From: JAHDCJ01 sp039028895
GTDB taxonomy: Bacteria > Bacteroidota > Bacteroidia > Chitinophagales > Saprospiraceae
Assembly (NCBI GenBank): GCA_039028895.1
Contig: JBCCHF010000043.1
Location: forward strand, 1-58,736
Length of the DNA: 58,736 nucleotides
Direction of reading: 5' to 3'
The translations under genes and the position numbers were made by a program. The notes under the pieces were generated by a model that saw only the letters and a program-made list of their open reading frames with translations, was not told the DNA's origin and ran no database searches. Positions 1-9,022 of this stretch are shown here, one piece after another; the first letter of the stretch is position 1; each line of letters opens with the position of its first letter.

Positions 1-203
1 CAACCGTAGTCGCCACAATGTATTTTCGTAGAGTCCTATTTAATTTAAATCCTTTCAAAACCTATCCGAAAATAGGTCAGGAAAAACCTTAACTAGCTTA
101 TTTTTTAGCTACTTACTTCCATTCTGTCAATGAACTTCTTTATAAGAGAATGAATCTCTAATTATTTCTTTTTGAATTCACCCCTTTCGTTCAAGGGCGA
201 CCG

Positions 204-234
204 CAAAGATAGGGACTTTATTTAGGTTCTACAA
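204..234 (-). promoter_or_regulatory. leftward Bacteroidota-type promoter
   Basis: On the minus strand the sequence reads TTG (232-234), 20 nt, TATCTTTG (204-211). This fits the Bacteroidota sigma-A consensus TTTG-N19-21-TAnnTTTG. It would drive a gene left of the window edge. Seen directly; activity is inferred. Confidence 0.5.
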
Positions 235-452
235 GTCTAACTTGAAAGTTTTTTGATGTTTCTGATTTTTACAAAAAAAACAACAACACTCAAGGCAAAT
301 GACCTTTTGAAAAAATCCCGAAAAAGCAATTTTAATCTTGCCTTTTAGATAAGCGGCATTTAAAAGAATGGTAAAATTCAAAAAATCGTTCCCGCACAGA
401 AAAATATTTTTTCTAAAGAAATTTTTATTGATGTCTCAAATTGACAAAAAGA

Positions 453-484
453 CTGGTTTCTAATTTCAAAAAGGCCTACTTTTG
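453..484 (+). promoter_or_regulatory. candidate serC promoter
   Basis: TACTTTTG at 477-484 is a perfect match to the TAnnTTTG -7 element, 52 nt before the serC ATG. The -33 box is weak (CTGG at 453-456, 20 nt upstream). Confidence 0.45.
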
Positions 485-536
485 CAGTTTGAATTGAAGT
501 CGAAAAAAATTAAGATTTTCTAAAGGTAAAAACACA

Positions 537-1607
537 ATGAAAAAGCATAATTTCAGCGCAGGTCCGGCTATACTTCCAGCATCAGTCATGCAGCAAGCAT
601 CAGAGGCCGCTTTGAACTATAATAATACCGGCCTTTCCATTCTCGAAATGTCGCATCGCGGTAAGGAGATTGTCGCAGTAATGGATGAAGCCATCCAGTC
701 GGTAAAGGATATATTCAACCTCCCCGAAAATTATGAAGTCCTATACCTTACTGGTGGGGCCAGCACTCAGTTCTTCATGACGGCAATGAACCTCCTTGAC
801 CAGGGACAAACTGCCTATTACGCCGATACTGGTGCCTGGTCGAAAAAAGCCTATAAAGAAGGTCAGCATTTCGGCAGTATTGAAGTTATTGCCTCCTCAG
901 AAGATAAAAACTACACCTACATTCCTAAAGGATTTACAGTGCCAGGTGATGCGGCTTATCTTCATATTACAACCAATAACACCATTTTTGGTACACAATA
1001 CAAAGCTGTTCCTCATACAGAATCATCAATTGTTGCTGACATGTCCTCGGATATCTTTTCTCGTGAAATTGATGCTACTCAATTCGATCTGATCTATGCA
1101 GGAGCTCAAAAGAATCTTGGGCCGGCAGGAACCACCATGGTGGTAGTCAACAAAGAGATTTTAGGGAAAGTTAACCGGGCCATTCCTACAATGTTGGATT
1201 ACAGAACCCATATCGGTAAAAAATCTGCTTTTAATACTCCCCCGGTTTTCCCAATCTATGTTTGCATGCTCAGCCTGCGCTGGATCAAGGAGCAAGGAGG
1301 AGTAGCTGCTATCGAGCAAAATAACAATCAAAAAGCGGATCTTCTCTACAACGCTCTGGATGAAAGTTCCTTGTTTAAAGCTGTCGTTGCCAAGGAAGAT
1401 CGTTCCATAATGAATGTCCCATTTGTAATGGAAACAGATGAGCTGAATGAAGCATTCCTGAATGTTTGCACAGAAGCAGGCATTAGTGGCGTCAAAGGTC
1501 ACCGTTCTGTAGGCGGATTCAGAGCGTCCATTTACAATGCCATGCCGATCGATTCCGTTAAGGTTTTGGTCGATGTCATTAAGGAATTCGAACGGACAAA
1601 CGGGTAA
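537..1607 (+). CDS. serC: phosphoserine aminotransferase SerC
   Basis: A PLP-dependent class V aminotransferase of 356 residues, the usual SerC length. It converts 3-phosphohydroxypyruvate and glutamate to O-phosphoserine in serine biosynthesis, and also serves pyridoxal phosphate synthesis in some bacteria. The N-terminus KHNFSAGPAILP is the family signature. The PLP lysine is K192 in GAQKNLGPAG, and GHRSVGGFRASIYNA near the C-terminus is the phosphate-binding end. ATG start with no Shine-Dalgarno, as usual in this phylum. It stands just upstream of a GabD-like gene (47 nt to that gene's preferred start), so the two may be co-transcribed. No serA is seen in the window. Confidence 0.95.
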   Translation: MKKHNFSAGPAILPASVMQQASEAALNYNNTGLSILEMSHRGKEIVAVMDEAIQSVKDIFNLPENYEVLYLTGGASTQFFMTAMNLLDQGQTAYYADTGAWSKKAYKEGQHFGSIEVIASSEDKNYTYIPKGFTVPGDAAYLHITTNNTIFGTQYKAVPHTESSIVADMSSDIFSREIDATQFDLIYAGAQKNLGPAGTTMVVVNKEILGKVNRAIPTMLDYRTHIGKKSAFNTPPVFPIYVCMLSLRWIKEQGGVAAIEQNNNQKADLLYNALDESSLFKAVVAKEDRSIMNVPFVMETDELNEAFLNVCTEAGISGVKGHRSVGGFRASIYNAMPIDSVKVLVDVIKEFERTNG

Positions 1608-1654
1608 TCAGCTTGCCTTTTTCTTTCGTATCTTCGAGGTTCAAACTTGGAGAT

Positions 1655-3115
1655 ATGGATCTACGAAATCCTGACCTTTTAAGGGACAAGGCCTATATTA
1701 ACGGCAAATGGGTAAATGCACTTGATGGAAAGTCCTTTCAAGTCAAAAATCCTTACGATAATAGCATAATCGGCAATGTACCCGACATGAGTGCTGGCGA
1801 CACCAAATTAGCCATAACTGCCGCTGAAAAAGCCCAGAAAACTTGGTCAAGTTACACCTCAGGGGAGCGCGCAAGCATCCTTAAAAGGTGGCATGAACTT
1901 TTGCTTTTGCACGTCAAAGACCTGGCTTTCATCCTTACCGCAGAACAAGGTAAGCCAATTCAGGAAGCTATTGGAGAAATCAGATACGGCGCTGCCTTTG
2001 TCGAATGGTTCGCCGAAGAGGCCCGCCGCATCTATGGCGATGTCATTCCAAGTCACTCGAAAGACAAACGGCTAATCACCTTAAAACAGCCAATTGGGGT
2101 CGTTGCGGCTATTACACCCTGGAACTTCCCAAATGCAATGATCACACGCAAAATCGCTCCTGCACTGGCAGCCGGGTGTACAGTAGTGATCAAGCCAGCA
2201 GAAGATACGCCTCTTTCAGCCCTGGCCATTGGAGTATTGGCTGAACAGGCCGGGTTTCCTCAAGGTACTATCAACATAATCACTACAAACGACCCGGCAC
2301 CTGTAGGCAATGAACTGACCGCTAATCCAATCGTACGAAAACTCTCTTTTACGGGTTCCACGAAAGTGGGTAAATTACTGATGAGTCAATGTGGGAACAC
2401 CGTAAAAAAAGTATCTCTCGAACTTGGCGGAAACGCGCCTTTTATTGTTTTCAAAGATGCAGATATCGATGCTGCGGTATCCGGCGCCATTGCGGCGAAG
2501 TTTCGAAATACCGGACAGACCTGTGTCTGTGCCAATCGTTTTTATGTACAGGAAGACATTTATACAGCATTTTCCGAAAAAATGACCGAGGCTATTAAAC
2601 AACAAAAGATCGGATCAGGCTTCCTTGAAACCACCCAAATAGGTCCTTTAATTAATGATGCCGCAGTAAACAAAGTGGAAAGATTAGTGAATGATGCATT
2701 GTTAAAGGGCGCGGCAACCAAGATCGGTGGCTCCAGGATGGACCTTGGCAGTGGCAACTTCTACGCGCCAACTGTTTTGACCAATCTGACGCCGGAAATG
2801 ACCATCAATCACGAAGAAATTTTTGGCCCTGTCGCCCCAATATTTTCTTTTAAAACCGAAGAGGAAGCCGTCGCGTTAGCAAACAACACCAATTATGGGT
2901 TGGCTGCTTATTTTTATGGTCGTGACTATGCTATGATCTGGAGAGTCGCCGAAGCACTTGAATATGGGATGGTAGGCATAAACACCGGCCGTCTTTCGAC
3001 CCCACTTGCCCCTTTTGGCGGCATAAAGGAAAGTGGCATAGGTCGAGAAGGCTCAAAATATGGAATTGATGAATATCTCGAGATTAAATACCTGTGCTTT
3101 GGTGGCATTGAATAG
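1655..3115 (+). CDS. gabD: NAD(P)-dependent succinate-semialdehyde dehydrogenase (GabD-like)
   Basis: An aldehyde dehydrogenase of about 486 residues. The ATG at 1655 is preferred over the upstream TTG at 1613, because the protein from MDLRNPDLLRDKAYINGKW aligns with the GabD N-terminus. Catalytic residues are visible: E256 in LELGGNAP and C290 in GQTCVCANR; the C-terminal SKYGIDEYLEIKYLC is also GabD-like. Family role: oxidation of succinate semialdehyde to succinate. Its position ahead of a kynurenine-degradation set raises the alternative that it oxidises 2-aminomuconate semialdehyde, the step between ACMS and 2-aminomuconate, but its closest resemblance is to GabD. Substrate is therefore not settled; the ALDH fold is certain. 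Confidence 0.88.
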   Translation: MDLRNPDLLRDKAYINGKWVNALDGKSFQVKNPYDNSIIGNVPDMSAGDTKLAITAAEKAQKTWSSYTSGERASILKRWHELLLLHVKDLAFILTAEQGKPIQEAIGEIRYGAAFVEWFAEEARRIYGDVIPSHSKDKRLITLKQPIGVVAAITPWNFPNAMITRKIAPALAAGCTVVIKPAEDTPLSALAIGVLAEQAGFPQGTINIITTNDPAPVGNELTANPIVRKLSFTGSTKVGKLLMSQCGNTVKKVSLELGGNAPFIVFKDADIDAAVSGAIAAKFRNTGQTCVCANRFYVQEDIYTAFSEKMTEAIKQQKIGSGFLETTQIGPLINDAAVNKVERLVNDALLKGAATKIGGSRMDLGSGNFYAPTVLTNLTPEMTINHEEIFGPVAPIFSFKTEEEAVALANNTNYGLAAYFYGRDYAMIWRVAEALEYGMVGINTGRLSTPLAPFGGIKESGIGREGSKYGIDEYLEIKYLCFGGIE

Positions 3116-3143
3116 TTTCTTCCAAAGTACAACAGGATTAAAG

Positions 3144-3545
3144 TTGAATTGGGTTTGTTTACTTATAGTTTGTGGGTTATTTATAATTGGGTGCACCCAA
3201 CATTCTTATTCAGACAACGAAAAATTAATAGCTGAAAGTGGGTTTGTCCACATCGTTTATTTAAATTTGAAGGACGATCTTTCGAACGACCAGATCGACT
3301 TTCTGGTTAAAGAATTAAAGCGCCTTGAAGAGATCGAAAATGTTTTGAACTTCTCTGTCGGCACTTTTGAGGATCTTGGCGATAAACGCGCCCTTGACGA
3401 GTATGAAATAATTATGCAAATGACTTTTTCTGATCGGGCTACTTACGACATTTACCAGCAGGACCCACTCCATAGTGAAGTCAAAAAAGCAACTGGGTCG
3501 TTGCTTGCAGGGCCTCCCGTCACTTATGATTTTATACCCAGGTAA
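3144..3545 (+). CDS. Dabb (stress-responsive alpha/beta barrel) lipoprotein
   Basis: A short exported protein of about 133 residues if started at the TTG at 3144; the open frame extends upstream into gabD. A hydrophobic stretch ends in a lipobox FIIGC with the lipid-attachment cysteine at about residue 17. After it comes one Dabb domain (start GFVHIVYLNLK, end LLAGPPVTYDFIPR), a ferredoxin-like fold found in stress proteins and some cyclases or monooxygenases. The role is unknown. The gene sits between gabD and the ACMSD-like gene, 11 nt before the latter, so it probably belongs to the same transcript. The start codon is uncertain. Confidence 0.75.
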   Translation: MNWVCLLIVCGLFIIGCTQHSYSDNEKLIAESGFVHIVYLNLKDDLSNDQIDFLVKELKRLEEIENVLNFSVGTFEDLGDKRALDEYEIIMQMTFSDRATYDIYQQDPLHSEVKKATGSLLAGPPVTYDFIPR

Positions 3546-3556
3546 ACAATCTCAAA

Positions 3557-4648
3557 ATGCGTATTAACGGACATTCTCACCTCCTTCCTTATCCTGAACA
3601 AATTCCCAAGTTCATGAAAGATCTTGAGATCTTCTGGATTGATGAGGACCGTAAATACATGCTCCAGAAGAACTGGAAAAGGCCTGTTACTGACTCCAGT
3701 TTTTTTCTGAATGAGAAACTGGAATGGATGGAGCGCAATAACATCGACCACGCGGTTGTCCTCAATCTTTCACAACTGTATGGCAATGGGCTGAGAGTAG
3801 AAGAAATGAAACAGGTACTGCGCTTTCAAAATGACTTTAATGCGGAAATACAACACGATCATCCTGATAAATTCACCTGTGGTTTTGTTATACACGCCGG
3901 CTTTGTCCGATCTGCTCTTTGGGAAATAGAACGTTGTGTTGAGAAACTCAACCTTTCTGTACTCTGTTTGCCTACCCATTTCATGGATTCTATTGGTACC
4001 TGGCGTACCATTTTCGACAAAGATATTGAGCCAATTCTGGAACTGGCTGATCGCTATAAACTGGCCATTGAGATCCATCCTTATGATGGTGAAAAGTTCA
4101 TTAACCTGCAAAATACAGGCTGGCGATTCCACCTTGTATGGATGCTTGCACAATGTGCTGATGCTTATCATTTTTACACCTTGAATGGTTATCATGCTAA
4201 ATACCCCAATATCAGAGTTTGTTTCGCACATGGCGGCCAGTTGGCTCAGATCAATCTTGGCCGCCGTATCATGGGATTTGATGGTCGTCCTGATCTTTTC
4301 GAAGGCAAGATGCATCCTCGTAAGGCAGTTGGTCATCCAAACATTTACTTTGACACCCTGGTACACGACACAGATTCGTTAGAATTGATGGTCAAACGGC
4401 AGGGAACTGACCAAATTATCATGGGACTTGACGACCCATATCCATTGGGTGAAATGGAAAGTGAACCACAATCATCTTATCCGGGCAAATTACTGGACCT
4501 GGCTCTTGAGCGTGGTCTCATTACTGAAAAACAACACAAGGAGATTTGGGAAGATAACGTACTTCGCTGGCTGGGCATTGATTTCAATGACGACCTCAGG
4601 GCTCGCCTGAAACCCGACGAGACAATTACCCCGAAAACCCCTCAATAG
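3557..4648 (+). CDS. ACMSD-type amidohydrolase (2-amino-3-carboxymuconate 6-semialdehyde decarboxylase)
   Basis: A metal-dependent amidohydrolase-2 TIM barrel of 363 residues. The metal and catalytic residues fit the ACMSD pattern: H6 and H8 in GHSHLLP, H174 in EIHPYDG, H225 in CFAHGGQ, and D292/D293 in GLDDPYP. ACMSD decarboxylates 2-amino-3-carboxymuconate semialdehyde to 2-aminomuconate semialdehyde, diverting tryptophan carbon away from quinolinate and towards central metabolism. Adjacent kynureninase, kynurenine monooxygenase and 2-aminomuconate deaminase genes strongly support that role. Other decarboxylating or hydrolytic amidohydrolases share the fold, so the assignment leans partly on context. 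Confidence 0.85.
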   Translation: MRINGHSHLLPYPEQIPKFMKDLEIFWIDEDRKYMLQKNWKRPVTDSSFFLNEKLEWMERNNIDHAVVLNLSQLYGNGLRVEEMKQVLRFQNDFNAEIQHDHPDKFTCGFVIHAGFVRSALWEIERCVEKLNLSVLCLPTHFMDSIGTWRTIFDKDIEPILELADRYKLAIEIHPYDGEKFINLQNTGWRFHLVWMLAQCADAYHFYTLNGYHAKYPNIRVCFAHGGQLAQINLGRRIMGFDGRPDLFEGKMHPRKAVGHPNIYFDTLVHDTDSLELMVKRQGTDQIIMGLDDPYPLGEMESEPQSSYPGKLLDLALERGLITEKQHKEIWEDNVLRWLGIDFNDDLRARLKPDETITPKTPQ

Positions 4649-4687
4649 CAAAACAAGAATCATAACTTTAAACCAAAACCACCACTA

Positions 4688-5977
4688 TTGGAGAAGGATA
4701 CTGCCACCAGTACTTATCAAAACAATTTGGCTTTCGCCAGAATGATGGATGAGCAAGACCCGCTCAAAGCTTTTAGACACAAGTTTCACATCCCGACACA
4801 GAAAAATGGAGAACCCTACGTTTACCTCTGTGGAAATTCGCTGGGTCTTCAACCCAAAAGCACTAGAGCTGCCATTGAACAAGAATTGTCAGACTGGGAA
4901 AACTATGGGGTTGAAGGGCATTTTCATGCTAAAAACCCGTGGATGCCGTATCATGAATTTCTTACAAATGCAATGGCAGAATTGGTCGGCGCAAAACCGA
5001 TCGAAGTTGTTGTCATGAACACCCTTACGGTTAACCTCCATCTGATGATGGTTTCTTTCTATCGGCCAACACCGGAACGCCGTAAGATACTTATCGAATT
5101 CGATGCTTTTCCTTCTGACAAATATGCAGTAGAATCTCAAATTATTTTCCACGGCTACGATCCTGCTGACAGTCTGATTCAAATGAAAGCAAGACCAGGA
5201 GAAGAGTGTCTTAGACAGGAAGACATTGAAGCAACTATAGCAGAACAAGGAGGCGAAATTGCCCTCATTATGTTGGGTAATACGAATTATTACACGGGAC
5301 AATTCTTTGACATGAAGCGCATCACTGAGCTAGGACATGCCAAAGGATGTATTGTTGGTTTCGATTGCGCTCATGGCGCAGGCAATGTGGAGCTAAATCT
5401 TCATGATTCCGGAGCCGACTTTGCCGTTTGGTGCAGTTATAAATACATTAACTCAGGGCCGGGCAGCCTTGGTGGCTGCTTTGTCCATGAGCGACATGCC
5501 AACGACAAATCACTACCGCGATTTGCCGGCTGGTGGGGCCATAACAAGCAAACCCGTTTCGGCATGCGTGACGGTTTTGATCCTATTCCAGGTGTGGAAT
5601 CGTGGCAGTTGAGTAATCCGCCCATTCTGTCAATGGCTGCAATTTGGGCTTCATTGAAAATATTCAAGGCAGCCGGCATTGCGAATCTGCGGAAAAAAGC
5701 CATTCAGCTCACAGGATATCTTGAATTTTTGATCGATGAAATGCACAATCCTGCTATCAAGATCATCACTCCTCGAAACCCTGAAGAACGTGGCAGCCAG
5801 TTATCCATTTTGGTGACTAACGCCAATAAATCGTTATTTGATAAGATAACCGAAGCTGGAGTTATTGCTGACTGGCGTGAGCCCAATGTCATCAGAGTGG
5901 CCCCTGTTCCACTCTATAATTCATTTGAAGATGTTTACCATTTCGCACGGATCTTAAAAAATCAGATCACATCATGA
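4688..5977 (+). CDS. kynU: kynureninase
   Basis: A PLP-dependent hydrolase of 429 residues that cleaves kynurenine or 3-hydroxykynurenine to anthranilate or 3-hydroxyanthranilate plus alanine. Signature YLCGNSLGLQP near residue 50, and the PLP lysine K252 in WCSYKYINSGPG. The TTG at 4688 is taken as start because the residues before the first ATG (4742) still match family N-termini. The stop overlaps the kmo start by 4 nt (ATGA), so the two are translationally coupled, consistent with 3-hydroxykynurenine being the working substrate. Confidence 0.93.
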   Translation: MEKDTATSTYQNNLAFARMMDEQDPLKAFRHKFHIPTQKNGEPYVYLCGNSLGLQPKSTRAAIEQELSDWENYGVEGHFHAKNPWMPYHEFLTNAMAELVGAKPIEVVVMNTLTVNLHLMMVSFYRPTPERRKILIEFDAFPSDKYAVESQIIFHGYDPADSLIQMKARPGEECLRQEDIEATIAEQGGEIALIMLGNTNYYTGQFFDMKRITELGHAKGCIVGFDCAHGAGNVELNLHDSGADFAVWCSYKYINSGPGSLGGCFVHERHANDKSLPRFAGWWGHNKQTRFGMRDGFDPIPGVESWQLSNPPILSMAAIWASLKIFKAAGIANLRKKAIQLTGYLEFLIDEMHNPAIKIITPRNPEERGSQLSILVTNANKSLFDKITEAGVIADWREPNVIRVAPVPLYNSFEDVYHFARILKNQITS

Positions 5978-7353
5978 GTAAGAAAAATAAGATCATTGTT
6001 GTAGGAGCCGGTCTCTGCGGAAGTTTACTGGCAGTGCGGTTAGCACAAAGAGGTTTTGAAGTCTGTTTGTATGAAAAACTGCCAGACATGCGAAAAACTG
6101 ATCTTGGAGCAGGCAGGTCGATCAACCTTGCATTGTCGAATCGCGGATTGATGGCATTAGACCGAGTTGGACTTAAAGAGGATATTCTAGACCAATGTAT
6201 CCCCATGCTGGGAAGGATTATCCATCCGATCAAAGGTGATACTTTCCTTTCCCGCTATAGCGGTCGTGAGGAAGATTATATCAACTCCGTATCCAGGCCC
6301 GGGTTAAATATCGAATTGCTCAATTTGGCTGAAGCCAATGATAATATCTCTGTTCGGTTTAATTGTAAATGCCTGGGCGTTGAACTGGAAACAGCAACAG
6401 CAACTTTCCAGGACAAATCGACTGGGGAGACATTTTCTGAAAAAGGAGATATCGTCATCGGGACTGATGGTGCCGGATCGGCAGTACGTCGAAGTTTGAT
6501 GGCCAAAACGGCTGAACTGCTTTTCGATTTTTCTCAAAGCTTTTTAAGGACAGGCTATAAAGAACTCAGCATTCTGCCTGATGACAACGATAATTGGCGA
6601 ATCCACAAAGAAGCTCTGCATATCTGGCCAAGGGGTCATCATATGGTGATTGCTTTGCCCAATCTTGACGGTAGTTTTACGCTCACCATGTTCCATCCGT
6701 ATGAAGGAGAGGCCGGTTTTAATACATTAAATACCAAAGCCAAGGTAACCGCATTTTTTGAAAAATATTATCCTGACCTTATTCCACATTGCCCGCATTT
6801 TGCTGATGAATATTTTGAGAATCCAACTGGAATCCTGGGCACCATAAAATGTTATCCGTGGCAAGCTTATGGTAAGGTACTGATTATGGGTGATGCCGCT
6901 CATGCTATTGTTCCATTTTACGGCCAAGGTATGAACGCAGCATTTGAAGACGTGAGAGTTCTTGATGATGTTATGAACGAGCATGGTGATGATTGGGAAA
7001 AGGTATTTACCAATTTCCAGGATCTCCGGGCTGAAAACGCCAATGCTATTGCAGACCTGGCTATCGATAACTTTTATGAGATGCAGGATCGTGTTGATGA
7101 CGAAGACTTTATCAAAAAGCGCAAAATTGAGATGAAGCTCGAGATCGAGTATCCGGACTATTTTTCAAAATACTCTTTAGTCACATTCAGGCCCGACCTT
7201 GATTATAAAAAGGCCATGAAGCTGGGAAGAGAACAGGATGCCCTATTGCTCAAAATCTGTACACAGCCTGAATTTGCTAATATCACCCTTGAAGAAATAC
7301 ATCAAAAAATGATAGCGTTAAAGCAGTCCATGCTAGCAGGCGCATATCCATAA
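5974..7353 (+). CDS. kmo: kynurenine 3-monooxygenase
   Basis: An FAD-dependent aromatic hydroxylase of 459 residues that makes 3-hydroxykynurenine from kynurenine, NADPH and O2. It has the Rossmann dinucleotide site VGAGLCGSLLA at residues 10-20, the KMO-typical GAGRSINLALSNRG segment, the VIGTDGAGSAVRR segment, and the FAD ribityl-binding MGDAAHAIVPFYGQGMNAA. A C-terminal helical part follows, as in other KMOs. It is coupled to kynU by a 4-nt overlap and followed after 12 nt by the aminomuconate deaminase. Confidence 0.94.
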   Translation: MSKKNKIIVVGAGLCGSLLAVRLAQRGFEVCLYEKLPDMRKTDLGAGRSINLALSNRGLMALDRVGLKEDILDQCIPMLGRIIHPIKGDTFLSRYSGREEDYINSVSRPGLNIELLNLAEANDNISVRFNCKCLGVELETATATFQDKSTGETFSEKGDIVIGTDGAGSAVRRSLMAKTAELLFDFSQSFLRTGYKELSILPDDNDNWRIHKEALHIWPRGHHMVIALPNLDGSFTLTMFHPYEGEAGFNTLNTKAKVTAFFEKYYPDLIPHCPHFADEYFENPTGILGTIKCYPWQAYGKVLIMGDAAHAIVPFYGQGMNAAFEDVRVLDDVMNEHGDDWEKVFTNFQDLRAENANAIADLAIDNFYEMQDRVDDEDFIKKRKIEMKLEIEYPDYFSKYSLVTFRPDLDYKKAMKLGREQDALLLKICTQPEFANITLEEIHQKMIALKQSMLAGAYP

Positions 7354-7365
7354 ATCCATATCAGC

Positions 7366-7800
7366 TTGAAAGATAAAACTAACCTGGAATCGAAAGTATT
7401 AAGCCATAAGGCACAGCCACTTGGCAATTACCCACACGTCAAGCGCGTTGGTGATTTCATATTTGTATCAGGCACTTCAAGTCGCCGGCCGGATAACACG
7501 CATGTAGGCGCCACAATAAACGAAGATGGTACTTGGGCATTAGACATTCGCCTCCAGACAAAGGCAGTCATCGATAATATAGGAGAGCTTCTGAAAAGTA
7601 TTGGTGCCGATCTGTCTCATGTGGTCGATATCACAACCTTCCTTGTCGACATGAAAGATTTCAAGGGGTATAACGAAGTGTATGGTACATTCTTCAATCA
7701 TGCAACCGGGCCTACGCGAACTACTGTCGCGGTACATCAATTACCACATCCGAATTTGCTGATTGAGATCAAGGCGATGGCTTATTTGCCTTTGGGGTAG
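7366..7800 (+). CDS. 2-aminomuconate deaminase (RidA/YjgF family)
   Basis: A 144-residue RidA-fold protein starting at TTG. The features fit the dedicated 2-aminomuconate deaminase branch (AmnD/NbaF-like) rather than general RidA: GNYPHVKRVGDFIFVSGTSS, RRPDNTHVGA, and GPTRTTVAVHQLPHPNLL. The enzyme hydrolyses 2-aminomuconate to 4-oxalocrotonate and ammonia. It is the last gene of the kynurenine set, 12 nt after kmo. The next gene is convergent. Confidence 0.88.
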   Translation: MKDKTNLESKVLSHKAQPLGNYPHVKRVGDFIFVSGTSSRRPDNTHVGATINEDGTWALDIRLQTKAVIDNIGELLKSIGADLSHVVDITTFLVDMKDFKGYNEVYGTFFNHATGPTRTTVAVHQLPHPNLLIEIKAMAYLPLG

Positions 7801-7811
7801 TGGGGTTTCTC

Positions 7812-7931
7812 CACCTCATCCCTTGCCCTTCTCCTCAAGGAGAAGGGAACCGTCGTGAGTTCTCCTCCTGAAGGAGGAGTTAGAGGAGGTCACCTCATCC
7901 CTTGCCCTTCTCCTCAAGGAGAAGGGAACCG
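7812..7931. repeat. palindromic intergenic repeat pair
   Basis: Two identical 41-nt copies lie at 7812-7852 and 7891-7931. Each holds a perfect hairpin CCCTTCTCC-TCAA-GGAGAAGGG (7826-7847 and 7905-7926). Between them is a related hairpin CTCCTCC-TGAA-GGAGGAG (7862-7879). Degenerate fragments of the same sequence follow to about 8004. This looks like a REP/MITE-like dispersed element; no transposase or terminal duplication was recognised. Confidence 0.7.
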
Positions 7932-8018
7932 ATGTGCGTCCCTATCCTGAAAGTGAGGTGGGGAAAGGAACCGATTTGCGTCCCTCCTGAAAAAGAGGTG
8001 AGGGGGCCGAATAGCAAA

Positions 8019-8047
8019 AGAGAGCCTTCCAAAAGGAAAGGCTCTCT
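8019..8047. terminator. bidirectional terminator
   Basis: The hairpin AGAGAGCCTTCC - AAAA - GGAAAGGCTCTCT (one bulged base) lies between the converging aminomuconate deaminase and TonB-like genes. It has only a short mixed tail on either side. Confidence 0.6.
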
Positions 8048-8081
8048 ATCATAAACGCAACTGCCAGGTTGACTATACTTC

Positions 8082-8852
8082 TTAGTCTTCTAGTTGAAAA
8101 TCGATGGGTAATGTAAACTGGACTTTTACTGGGCGATGCCTTTGTTTGCCGGGTAGCCAATCTGGCATTTTATTAACGACTCTTAGTGCTTCTTTACCTA
8201 TGCCGCCGCCTGGATCTCTAAGGACTTTGGACAAGGTGACTTCTCCCGTTTCATCGATAACAAAATAAATCACAGCTTTACCTTCAATTCCGTTGTCTCT
8301 GGCGATGACCGGGTACCTGATATTAGCGTATACGTACTCCAGCATGGCCTTTTCAGCACATTTGTAGAGGTCTTCACCTTTTTTCTTTTTCTCACATGGA
8401 TTGTGGACAAATCTTGGCATTTCGGCAACGGAAATAAAAATTTCCGGTTCATCATCTTCCGGTTCATCGATGATTTCAACAACCTTAGGGGGCGGAGTCG
8501 TTTTTTCCTTCTTTGTAATCTTCACGTTTTCTGGCACTAAAAGCTCTCTTTCAATCAAAACTGGTTCTGTTGTTTTTTGAACAATCGCTACTGGCTCGAC
8601 TTCAGGAATAATGATTTTTGGGGCCATAACCTTGGGAGGCTCAGGCAGCTTTTCTTTAGGATGTACGGTAACGGGAATGTCTTCTTCTATCACAATTTCG
8701 TCGTCAAAGTTAGATTTGAGATTTTCGTAATGACTGTCAGTCGTCCAATTAAAAGCCATCCAGACAAAGCCAAGCGCAATGACGAGGCCTACCCGAAAAG
8801 CTGTACTACTGTTGCGGAGGCGAGAGATATCTTCTCTGTGTTTCATGGTCAT
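8082..8852 (-). CDS. TonB-like energy transducer protein
   Basis: About 256 residues from the ATG at 8852 (8846 is also possible; the longer open frame is unlikely). A cytoplasmic N-terminus is followed by one membrane segment (AFRVGLVIALGFVWMAFNW), an acidic and proline-rich periplasmic stretch, the Bacteroidota motif AEMPRF, and a C-terminal TonB domain (IRYPVIARDNGIEGKAVI to the end). Such proteins link the proton motive force to outer-membrane receptors. No ExbB/ExbD genes are nearby. The insert with paired cysteines before the TonB domain (HNPCEKKKKGEDLYKCAEK) is shared with the TonB-like gene at 9583. Confidence 0.82.
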   Translation of the reverse strand: MTMKHREDISRLRNSSTAFRVGLVIALGFVWMAFNWTTDSHYENLKSNFDDEIVIEEDIPVTVHPKEKLPEPPKVMAPKIIIPEVEPVAIVQKTTEPVLIERELLVPENVKITKKEKTTPPPKVVEIIDEPEDDEPEIFISVAEMPRFVHNPCEKKKKGEDLYKCAEKAMLEYVYANIRYPVIARDNGIEGKAVIYFVIDETGEVTLSKVLRDPGGGIGKEALRVVNKMPDWLPGKQRHRPVKVQFTLPIDFQLED

Positions 8853-9022
8853 ATATTTTGAGTGAATAAATAAGTACCGTTGACGGACACAGAAGTATGA
8901 GGGATACCAACTTGAGTAAAATGTGTGTATAAATGATGGGGGCCAGGTCTTTCGAACTGACATTCAACTATATTGATGCATCGAAAATGATTTTTGGTGT
9001 AACGTTGAAAAAAAAACATGAT

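Larger units (their letters stand above)
1..536. other. intergenic region with divergent promoters
   Basis: No convincing gene is seen here. The stretch is AT-rich. It holds one good leftward promoter candidate (204-234) and one rightward candidate just before serC (about 453-484), so it is probably the divergent control region between serC and a gene that lies left of the window. Confidence 0.6.

Noticed and set aside
1161..1502. Minus-strand open frame inside serC
   Set aside because: It lies wholly within serC and has no recognisable domain or signal.
1613..1654. TTG start 42 nt upstream of the GabD start
   Set aside because: The extra residues do not match GabD N-termini, while the ATG at 1655 does.
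3770..4366. Minus-strand 198-codon frame opposite the ACMSD-like gene
   Set aside because: Antisense shadow of a well-conserved gene; its translation lacks family features.
7812..7931. CRISPR array
   Set aside because: Only two identical copies with a 38-nt interval that itself contains a related palindrome, not unique spacers; no cas genes in the window.
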